Positions 8,135 to 16,500 of a DNA stretch of 64,000 nucleotides are shown here, piece after piece. Positions within the stretch are counted from its first letter, which is position 1. Every line of letters starts with the position of its first letter. The position numbers and the translations under genes are program-made. The notes under the pieces were generated by a model that searched no databases, was not told where the DNA came from, and worked only from the letters and a program-made list of their open reading frames with translations. The DNA comes from a virus, in the IMG/VR virus record IMGVR_UViG_3300027777_000028, positions 34,377-98,376 of that record. One strand, given 5' to 3'.

Positions 8135-9994
8135 ATGGATATTTCACAAAGAATATTAAGCGACATTACGGTGTATATGAAATACGCAAAATTTGTCCCT
8201 GACTTAAACAGAAGAGAAACTTGGGAAGAGTTGGTGACAAGAAACAAAGAAATGCACCAAAAAAAATACCCCCAAATCAAAGAAGAGATTGAGGAAGTAT
8301 ATCAAATGGTATATGACAAAAAAATTCTTCCATCTATGAGATCTTTACAATTTGGTGGAAAACCAATTGAGATTTCACCAAACAGAGTTTACAATTGTGC
8401 TTATTTACCAATTGATCATGCTGATGCTTTTTCAGAAACAATGTTTTTGCTTTTAGGTGGAACAGGAGTTGGTTTTTCGGTTCAAAAACATCACGTTGAT
8501 AAACTACCCGAAATTAAAAGACCAAACCCAAATAGAACAAGAAGATATTTGATTGGAGATTCTATCGAAGGATGGGCTGACGCAATTAAAGTATTAATTG
8601 AATCTTATTTAGGATTAAAATCATCAACACCAATTTTTGATTTTTCTGACATCAGACAAAAAGGAGCATTGTTGGTAACATCAGGGGGAAAGGCACCTGG
8701 ACCACAACCACTTAAAGATTGTATTCATAATATCACAAAAGTATTTGAATCAAAACAAGATAGTGAAAAATTAACACCAATCGAAACTCACGATATTGTA
8801 TGTCATATTGCTGACGCAGTTTTAGCTGGAGGTATTAGAAGAGCAGCACTTATCAGTTTGTTTTCTGCTGATGATGAAGAAATGATTTCTTGTAAATCAG
8901 GAAATTGGTGGGAACAAAACCCACAAAGAGGAAGAGCAAACAATTCAGCAGTTTTACTTCGTCACAAAATAACCAAAGAATATTTTATGGATTTGTGGAA
9001 AAGAATTGAATTATCAGGAGCAGGTGAACCAGGAATTTATTTATCAAATGATAAAGATTGGGGAACAAACCCTTGTTGTGAAATCGGTCTTCGTCCTTAC
9101 CAATTTTGTAATTTATGTGAAGTAAACGCATCTGATATTGAATCACAGGAAGACTTTGAAAAAAGAGTAAAAGGGGCGGCGTTCATTGGAACATTACAAG
9201 CAGGATATACAGACTTCCATTATCTTCGTGATGTATGGAAAAGAACCACAGAAAAAGATGCTCTTATTGGTGTTGGAATGACTGGTATTGGATCAGGAGT
9301 TGTTTTAGGTTATGATATGGAAGCGGCCGCACAGGCAGTTAAAGATGAAAACGAAAGAGTCGCTGAACTTATTGGAATTAATAAGGCTGCAAGAACAACC
9401 ACAGTTAAACCATCAGGAACATCATCTTTGGTATTGGGAACTTCATCAGGAATTCACGCTTGGCATAATGACTATTATTTAAGAAGAATCCGTGTTGGAA
9501 AAAATGAAGCAATTTATTCTTATCTTGCAATTAATCACCCCGAACTTGTTGAAGATGAATACTTCCGTCCACACGACACTGCGGTAATTACAATTCCACA
9601 GATGGCACCTGAAGGATCAATTTTACGATATGAGTCCGTATTTGAGATGTTAGAAAGAGTTAAAAAAGTTTCAAAAGAGTGGATTAAAACAGGGCATAGA
9701 TCAGGACAAAATAGTCATAACGTATCTGCAACAGTTTCAATCAAAGAAAATGAGTGGGAATTAGTTGGAGAATGGATGTGGAAATCAAGAAAATTTTACA
9801 ACGGCTTATCAGTATTACCTTATTCAAACCATACTTATACCCAGGCACCTTTTGAAGATTGTAACAAAGAAGATTTTGAAAGATTGTTAAAATCACTAAA
9901 AAATGTTGATTTAACAAAAGTAATTGAATTACAAGACAATACAAATCTTAGTGGTGAAGCGGCTTGTGCTGGTGGAGCCTGTGAAATAGTATAG
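8135..9994 (+). CDS. nrdJ: Adenosylcobalamin-dependent (class II) ribonucleotide reductase
   Basis: Reduces ribonucleotides to deoxyribonucleotides for phage DNA synthesis, using B12 and therefore neither oxygen nor a separate small subunit. 619 residues, monomeric-type and shorter than the Lactobacillus enzyme. The active-site NPCCEI motif gives the thiyl Cys314 and Glu316; Cys88 and Cys325 fit the redox pair (Cys325 is 11 residues after Cys314, as in the Lactobacillus enzyme). The C-terminal pair is CAGGAC at 611-616. An N-terminal TGVGFSVQ segment is also conserved. It depends on cobalamin from the host or environment. Confidence 0.92.
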   Translation: MDISQRILSDITVYMKYAKFVPDLNRRETWEELVTRNKEMHQKKYPQIKEEIEEVYQMVYDKKILPSMRSLQFGGKPIEISPNRVYNCAYLPIDHADAFSETMFLLLGGTGVGFSVQKHHVDKLPEIKRPNPNRTRRYLIGDSIEGWADAIKVLIESYLGLKSSTPIFDFSDIRQKGALLVTSGGKAPGPQPLKDCIHNITKVFESKQDSEKLTPIETHDIVCHIADAVLAGGIRRAALISLFSADDEEMISCKSGNWWEQNPQRGRANNSAVLLRHKITKEYFMDLWKRIELSGAGEPGIYLSNDKDWGTNPCCEIGLRPYQFCNLCEVNASDIESQEDFEKRVKGAAFIGTLQAGYTDFHYLRDVWKRTTEKDALIGVGMTGIGSGVVLGYDMEAAAQAVKDENERVAELIGINKAARTTTVKPSGTSSLVLGTSSGIHAWHNDYYLRRIRVGKNEAIYSYLAINHPELVEDEYFRPHDTAVITIPQMAPEGSILRYESVFEMLERVKKVSKEWIKTGHRSGQNSHNVSATVSIKENEWELVGEWMWKSRKFYNGLSVLPYSNHTYTQAPFEDCNKEDFERLLKSLKNVDLTKVIELQDNTNLSGEAACAGGACEIV

Positions 9995-9996
9995 TT

Positions 9997-10224
9997 ATGA
10001 CTGTAAATGCATCAAACGATTGGATACAACAATTATATGTTCAGGAGACATCAAAAAAATCTCCTGAACCTGATTTTTATGAAAATGAAAACGGAAAAAT
10101 TGTTATGACCAAATCTTACCATATTAAGAGGGGTTCTTGTTGTGGATCAAAATGTTTAAATTGTCCCTACGAACCGAAATATGTCAAAGGAAATAAAATC
10201 GTAGAAAAATCACTAAGAAATTAG
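9997..10224 (+). CDS. Cys-rich small protein, DUF5522-like
   Basis: 75 residues ending in a compact KRGSCCGSKCLNCPYEP motif, the signature of the short DUF5522 proteins common in Bacteroidota. The four closely spaced cysteines could bind zinc or act in thiol chemistry. It begins 3 nt after the reductase stop, so a link to reductase redox cycling is possible but unproven. The stop codon lies inside the following terminator stem. Confidence 0.8.
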   Translation: MTVNASNDWIQQLYVQETSKKSPEPDFYENENGKIVMTKSYHIKRGSCCGSKCLNCPYEPKYVKGNKIVEKSLRN

Positions 10225-10235
10225 TGATTTTTTTT
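10205..10235 (+). terminator. Rho-independent terminator overlapping a stop codon
   Basis: 10-bp perfect stem AAATCACTAA / TTAGTGATTT with GAAA tetraloop and T-run; extends by further A-T pairs. Confidence 0.92.
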
Positions 10236-10247
10236 ATATATCTAAAC

Positions 10248-10254
10248 TATTTAT
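10248..10254 (+). promoter_or_regulatory. TATTTAT late-promoter-like motif
   Basis: Lies directly after the terminator and only 4 nt before the ATG at 10259; if used as a -10 element the mRNA would be leaderless or nearly so. Confidence 0.5.
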
Positions 10255-10258
10255 TTGT

Positions 10259-11026
10259 ATGTCGAATATTATTTCAGAAGAAATTCAAAAGATTAGAAAA
10301 ATGATGCTCTTGGAAGAACTAGTCCAAGAAGACGGAGCCAAGAAATTAAAACAAACTTTAGATATTCTACAAAAAAAAGATAAAGTTTTACTTTTGAGTT
10401 GTTCAAACAGATTTAACTGGGACCCTAAAAACATAGACGTTCCAAAATCAAAGATACTTGCAATGTATTTGAATGAGGAACTTGGAAAAAAATCTGTATT
10501 TATGGATGTGTCAGAACTTAAAATATTTCCTTGTGAGGGTAATGTTTCAAGGGAAGAAGGGAATAGTTGTGGTGTATTAAAATCATTATTAAAAGATAAT
10601 AAAAAAAATCCTTCAGGTCATCATAGGTGTTGGGCAAGTTTAAATAATAAAACTGATGAATTATGGAAGATCAGTAAAGAATTATTTGAATCAGACGCTG
10701 TGGTATTCTTTAGTTCAGTAAGGTGGGGACAAGCCAATATGTTTTATCAAAATCTAATAGAAAGATTAAATTGGATTGAAAACATGCATACCACTTTAGG
10801 TGAAAAAAATATTGTTAAAGATATTGAAACAGGTTTTATTTGTGTTGGTCAAAATTGGAATGGTGAAAATGTCACAGAAACCCAAATGGAGGTTCATAAA
10901 TTCTATGGATTCAAACCCAATAAAAAACTATATTGGAATTGGCAATATACAACCGATGCGTATGACGAAAGTAAATCTTCTTACAAAAAATCCCACAAAA
11001 AATTCATTGATGATATGGGTTTATAA
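10259..11026 (+). CDS. Flavodoxin-fold NAD(P)H/FMN reductase-like protein, possibly packaged
   Basis: 255 residues. Residues 1-25 form an amphipathic helix rich in Ile/Leu/Lys and ending in Glu (SEEIQKIRKMMLLEE), like the capsid-targeting peptides of T4 internal proteins. From about residue 40 a flavodoxin-like fold begins (VLLLSCSNR beta-strand and loop, then FFSSVRWGQANMFYQNLIERLNW), as in NADPH-dependent FMN reductases. Several cysteines (SCS, FPCEG, SCGV, HRCW) are unusual. The combination suggests a redox enzyme carried in the virion; this is inferred. It precedes a terminator and the gp25 gene. Confidence 0.7.
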   Translation: MSNIISEEIQKIRKMMLLEELVQEDGAKKLKQTLDILQKKDKVLLLSCSNRFNWDPKNIDVPKSKILAMYLNEELGKKSVFMDVSELKIFPCEGNVSREEGNSCGVLKSLLKDNKKNPSGHHRCWASLNNKTDELWKISKELFESDAVVFFSSVRWGQANMFYQNLIERLNWIENMHTTLGEKNIVKDIETGFICVGQNWNGENVTETQMEVHKFYGFKPNKKLYWNWQYTTDAYDESKSSYKKSHKKFIDDMGL

Positions 11027-11072
11027 AATCGGTTATTATAAATATAAATCATCGTCATAGGACAAAAAAAAT

Positions 11073-11109
11073 ATCCGATGTGTTTTTTCAAGATAGGTCG
11101 GGATTTTTT
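11073..11109 (+). terminator. Probable Rho-independent terminator
   Basis: ATCCGA pairs with TCGGGAT with one bulged G, followed by a T-run. Weaker than the other terminators in the window. Confidence 0.5.
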
Positions 11110-11146
11110 ATTTAATGTAATTTTTACTTAAAAAAAACCTAACCTA

Positions 11147-11154
11147 TATTTATA
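11147..11154 (+). promoter_or_regulatory. TATTTATA late-promoter-like motif before gp25
   Basis: 7-mer ends 7 nt before the ATG at 11161; head of the baseplate gene block. Confidence 0.55.
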
Positions 11155-11160
11155 TGTGAT

Positions 11161-11619
11161 ATGGCAAATGGTATTACTTATGGAATTTCTTTCCCTTTTG
11201 TTGACTCTTTCACAGGACGATATTTGGACGTAACAAATTCAACTGAAGGTGAAATAAGGGCTAATTTGGTTCATTTATTACTAACAAGAAAAGGATCGAG
11301 ATATTTTTTACCTGATTTTGGAACAAGACTTTATGAGTTTATATTTGAACCATTAGACGGACCAACTTTTTCTGATATTGAAGCCGAGATAAGAAGTACG
11401 ATTGGAACTTATATGCCAAATTTGCAAGTAACCAATATAAGTGTTGAACCGGCATCTGCGGGTTTAGAAGATAAAGGTTATACCGTGAATAGAGATGGAG
11501 AAAGGGAGTTTAAAGTTACAAATATCGCAACTTTAGAACACACCGCAAAAATTAAAATAGATTATCGTATAACAGATTCGGCTTTTGAATCTCAAGATTT
11601 TATCATTATCAATATTTAA
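11161..11619 (+). CDS. Baseplate wedge protein, gp25-like
   Basis: 152 residues, gp25/lysozyme-like baseplate wedge family. The typical region NLVHLLLTRKGSRYFLPDFGTRL followed by YEFIFEP is present (residues about 38-65), and a C-terminal beta-rich part. It forms the wedge core and sheath attachment site at the baseplate. It is directly followed by the gp6-like gene, the standard order in contractile tail systems. Confidence 0.92.
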   Translation: MANGITYGISFPFVDSFTGRYLDVTNSTEGEIRANLVHLLLTRKGSRYFLPDFGTRLYEFIFEPLDGPTFSDIEAEIRSTIGTYMPNLQVTNISVEPASAGLEDKGYTVNRDGEREFKVTNIATLEHTAKIKIDYRITDSAFESQDFIIINI

Positions 11620-11625
11620 TATTAT

Positions 11626-13467
11626 ATGGCTGAGAAAAAAATTTCCTATACCGTAAGGGACTTTCAAGGAGTTAGAACTGAATTAATTAATTTTACAAGA
11701 ACTTATTATCCTGATTTGGTTCAAAACTTTAATGATGCAGGTATTTTTTCTGTGATGTTAGATTTGAATGCTGCGGTTACGGATAACTTGAATTATCAAA
11801 TTGATAGAAGTATTCAAGAAACCGTATTACAATTTGCACAACAAAAAAATTCGGTATATAATATTGCAAGAACTTATGGATTAAAAGTTCCTGGACAAAG
11901 ACCATCGGTTGCTTTAATTGATTTTTCAATTACGGTTCCGGCTTTTGGAGATAGAGAAGATTTGAGATATTGTGGTGTTTTACGAAGAGGATCACAAGTT
12001 AATGGTGGAGGACAACCATTTGAAACGGTATATGATATTGACTTCGCGTCACCAATCAATGCTGAAGGGTCACCAAATAGAGTTAAAATACCTAACTTTG
12101 ATTCAAGTGGAAAACTATTAAATTATACAATTGTCAAAAGAGAAGTTGTTGTTAACGGTATTACAAAAGTATATAAAAGGGTAATAACACCAAATGATTC
12201 GAAACCTTATTTAGAATTATTTTTACCTGAAAAAAATGTATTAGGAATTACTAGTGTTTTATTGAAACCTGGAACTCAATATTCAACAATACCAAATCCA
12301 CAAGACTTTTTAACTTTGGGACAAGAAAGATGGTATGAGGTTGACGCATTAGTTCAAGATAGAGTTTTTATTGAAGATCCAACGAAAACTTCAGATCAAC
12401 CAGGTATAAAAGTAGGAAGATATATTACGACATCAAACAAATTTATTTCTGAATATACACCACAAGGATTTTGTAAAATGACGTTTGGTGGGGGAAATAT
12501 TTCTGCTGATGAACAATTAAGACAATTTGCAATTGATGGAAAAGGATTTGATTTGAGTAGGTATACAAACAATTATGCTTTGGGAGCGGCTCTTTCACCA
12601 AATACTACATTATTTGTTCAATATAGAATTGGTGGTGGTTTATCAAGTAATTTGGGTATTAATACAATAAATCAAATTGGTACGGTTTCATTTGCAGTAA
12701 ATGGACCTTCACAAAGTGTTAATAATAGTGTTATTAATAGTTTACAATGTAATAACGTAACTGCAGCAATTGGAGGAGCAAATCCACCAACAACTGAAGA
12801 TGTTAGAAATTTGGTGTCTTTTAACTTTGCAGCTCAAAACAGAGCGGTAACCGTAAATGATTATAATTCACTTATTAGAACTATGCCATCTCAATTTGGG
12901 GCACCAGCAAAAGTTGCTATCACGGAAGAAAACAACAAAATAAGAATTAAAATGTTGTCTTATGACGCTAATGGAACTTTAACAAATGTTGTATCAAACA
13001 CCTTAAAACAAAATGTTGCAAATTATTTATCAAACTACAGAATGATAAATGATTATATATCTATTGAGGCCGCTGATACAATAGACTTGGCTGTCACAGT
13101 TGACGTAGTTTTAGATAATAGTCAAAATCAGGGAGCAATCATTTCAAAAACAATTCAAATTATTACGGACTTCTTTAATCCGTTAGTTAGAAATCTTGGT
13201 CAAAATGTTAATATCTCTGAATTGAGAAGATTAATTCAATCAGAAAATGGAATTGTAAGTATTACAGATGTTTTATTCTTTAATCAAGTTGGAGGTCAAT
13301 ATTCGTCAAGTCAAACTTCTATGCCGTATGCAGATCCTGTTACAAGACAAATTCAACCAACGGCAGATACTTTATTCGCAACACCAACACAAACTTATCA
13401 GATTAGATATCCAAACAAGGATATTAATGTTAGAGTTTTGAACCTGAAATCAGTAAACTTCTCTTAG
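11626..13467 (+). CDS. Baseplate wedge protein, gp6/J-like
   Basis: 613 residues, the wedge-forming partner of gp25. The N-terminus YTVRDFQGVRTELINFTRTYYPD and the downstream DAGIFSVMLDLNAAVTDNLNYQIDR region match the conserved start of T4 gp6/baseplate J proteins. The C-terminal half, with an LRRLIQSENGIVSITDVLF segment, also fits. Begins 6 nt after the gp25 stop. Confidence 0.88.
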   Translation: MAEKKISYTVRDFQGVRTELINFTRTYYPDLVQNFNDAGIFSVMLDLNAAVTDNLNYQIDRSIQETVLQFAQQKNSVYNIARTYGLKVPGQRPSVALIDFSITVPAFGDREDLRYCGVLRRGSQVNGGGQPFETVYDIDFASPINAEGSPNRVKIPNFDSSGKLLNYTIVKREVVVNGITKVYKRVITPNDSKPYLELFLPEKNVLGITSVLLKPGTQYSTIPNPQDFLTLGQERWYEVDALVQDRVFIEDPTKTSDQPGIKVGRYITTSNKFISEYTPQGFCKMTFGGGNISADEQLRQFAIDGKGFDLSRYTNNYALGAALSPNTTLFVQYRIGGGLSSNLGINTINQIGTVSFAVNGPSQSVNNSVINSLQCNNVTAAIGGANPPTTEDVRNLVSFNFAAQNRAVTVNDYNSLIRTMPSQFGAPAKVAITEENNKIRIKMLSYDANGTLTNVVSNTLKQNVANYLSNYRMINDYISIEAADTIDLAVTVDVVLDNSQNQGAIISKTIQIITDFFNPLVRNLGQNVNISELRRLIQSENGIVSITDVLFFNQVGGQYSSSQTSMPYADPVTRQIQPTADTLFATPTQTYQIRYPNKDINVRVLNLKSVNFS

Positions 13468-13518
13468 TAATTTATTTTTTTCAACTTATAACTATTTTTA
13501 TCAAAATAGCAAATAAAC

Positions 13519-13525
13519 TATTTAT
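13519..13525 (+). promoter_or_regulatory. TATTTAT late-promoter-like motif
   Basis: 17 nt before the ATG at 13543, in the 75-nt gap after the gp6-like gene. Confidence 0.55.
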
Positions 13526-13542
13526 GAAAAAACGTTTTTTTA

Positions 13543-16500
13543 ATGGGTAAGTCGTATAGAATAAGAACTGAAGTTGGTGTAGACAAATACATAAATGTAA
13601 ATTTAGAACAAGATTGGGAATCTTTAGAGATATTGTCTTTAAAGATTTTGGCAAACGATGTGTATACTCGTTTTTGTTCTGACTATGGTGTTGTCACGGG
13701 TAGAGTTTTTGTAAACGGAGGATTTGGATTACCAAACGCTAAAGTCTCTGTTTTTATTCCGTTGGATGCTGCTGACGAATTAAACCCCGTAATCTCAGAA
13801 TTATATCCATATAAAACAATAACTGAAACCAACGCGGATGGTTATAGATATAATCTATTACCTAAATTACCTTCATATAACGGACACGTCTCGACAGGAT
13901 CATTTCCGAATAAGGGAGATGTTTTAATGGACGGATCGTATATTGAGGTATACGACAAATATTATAGGTTCACCGTAACAACAAATGAAAGTGGTGATTT
14001 TATGTTTTTTGGTGTTCCAGTTGGAACTCAAACAATCGTAATGGATGTTGATTTATCTGACATTGGTTGTTTTTCATTATCACCACAAGATCTAATACAA
14101 CAAGGATTAGCAACCGAAACTCAAGTTAATGGGGCCAAATTTAAATCATCAACAAACCTAAGAGAGTTACCACAAATTAAAAATTTAGTTTTTGACGTTG
14201 ATGTTCGACCATTTTGGGGTGATGCAGAACTTTGTCAAGTTGGAATAACACGAGTTGATTTTGATTTAACAAAACAAGCAAATATCAACATACAACCTAC
14301 GGCGATTTTTATGGGGTCGATTATCTCGACAACTGATGACGACGCTTTAAAGGTAAGTTGTAAACCAAAAAATAACACGGGTAATTTATGTGAATTAGTT
14401 GCAGGACCTGGTGAAATTCAAGCAATTAGACAAACCATATTTTCGGATGATAATGGACTTCCGATCTTAGAAAGATACCAAATAGAACAAGAAGGAAAGG
14501 TTATTGATGCTGACGGAACTTATTTATTAAATGTACCAATGAACCTTGATTATGTTTTTACCAATGAGTTCGGACAACAAGTAATATCTAATGATCCAAA
14601 AAAAGGAATACCAACAAAAGGGAAATATAGATTTAGGTTTAAGTGGCAAAACGAACAAGGACTTCAAGGAAGTTTTCAAAGAGCAAATTTTTTAGTTCCA
14701 AATATTAAAGAATATGGTTGGAATAACACATATAATTCATCAAACGACCCATTCACCAATTTATCACCAGGAACTTATACATATCCATCAATACCTGCTG
14801 GATCAATTACGGGTTTAACAGCAACAAATAATTTTGGTGTTAATTTAGGTCTGTCACAACCTACAACAAATAATGTTAGTTCATATTCAATTTATCTTAA
14901 TGGTCAATTGTATATTGGAAGTTTAAATTCAATACCTTTTAATATTGGTGATACGATACAAATTGTTGCAACTCCTGTTGATTCATCTCAACCTCAATCA
15001 ATCGTATTTACATCATATCAAGAGGAGTTATTTAATTTGTTAAGATCATACGCTTTTAGTACAGATTGGGATGATTATGCTAATGTACAAGAAGCTCTTA
15101 ACTGTGAAGACACATTTTATGAATTTCATTATAATAAGGTATATACCACCGCCATGTTTTTGGACCGATATAAAAAAGGTATTGGTAGAGCAAAACATTT
15201 AGGTATTAAAGAAATTGATAATAGATCTTGTAAATCAACCGTCAACACATTTCCAGTAAACGACATTATTAGAAATTTTGACGCAATATTTTTTGTTTTT
15301 AATATTCTTATAAACATTCTAACATTTCCAATTTTAACTCTTTTATTTGTTGCTCATTTTATTTCATTTTTATGGCCAATATTAAAGTATGTTCTTATTA
15401 TATTGGGTATTGTGTTGACAATACAGGCGGCCACTGATCTCCAAAATGTTTTTGAAAACACTTCTGAAGTTATAGAGGCAACACTAAGTGCGATAAGTGT
15501 TAATTTAGGAGGTCCTGTTGTAGATACTGGTGCGTTAATAAAGTCCGTTAGGTTACTTATAAAACAATTTATACTAATTGCAAAGGCAGCTTTTTCAGTA
15601 GTATTAGCAGCTTCGTTTACTGCATTTGCAATATTTGCCGCAGCAAAAATAAAAGGATTTCCAAGAATTGGATTACCAATGATTTCATATCCTGATTGTA
15701 CAAGTTGTGATTGTGACTGTAAAAATGCAGACATGAGTGATGATTTTGACTCAAATTCTGTTTACAATGAAATTAATACCGCAGCACAATCATCAGGTGG
15801 GGGAACAAACAATACTGTGTTGTCAACACCAAAAACATTGATTGCTCCTGTGAATTCTTCCGCGGCATATGCATTAGATCATCCAAATTTAAAAAATGAT
15901 CCAAATAATAATGACCCTTTTCCTCCTTGTAAATCATTAACAACTTTGATTGGTAACGGTGATATTACTATTGACGTTGTTGTTAAGGCTTCTTTAGATT
16001 ATATAAGAATTGCTTCTGGATCTGACGTTATTAGTTCAACAGACCCAAATAGGTATTTACCAAATGAAGCTTATTTATTAAAAGCACCACAACCATTTTT
16101 ATTTACCGCAGATAAAAATCCAGGGGCGGACGATAGATCTTTTGCATATCCTACTTCTGTGACATTTTCACAAAAATTAAATGAATTTAACACTAGAGAC
16201 AAATACTTCAAAAGTAGTACAACTTCAGCATTTGGTAGTGGTGTAAATAGGATTAAAACAGTTGTGAATCCAACATCAGGATCAACACCATATGAAGATC
16301 AGGTTATAGTTGTATTAATGAATCCTGGATCTACAGAATCATTAGGTGTTGGAAACGTAGTTACATTCCAAGATCCAAATTATATGGATTCAGGATCTAC
16401 TCTAAGAATGGTAAATTTGACGGGAGCAACAACAAACCAATTTCAAAATAACTCAATAACAGGAACGACATTAACAGGTCAAACATCTATATCAATAAAT

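Noticed and set aside
15354-15734. 126-codon ORF on the minus strand inside the 1880-aa gene
   Set aside because: Antisense to the hydrophobic segment; composition explained by the sense coding, no upstream motif.
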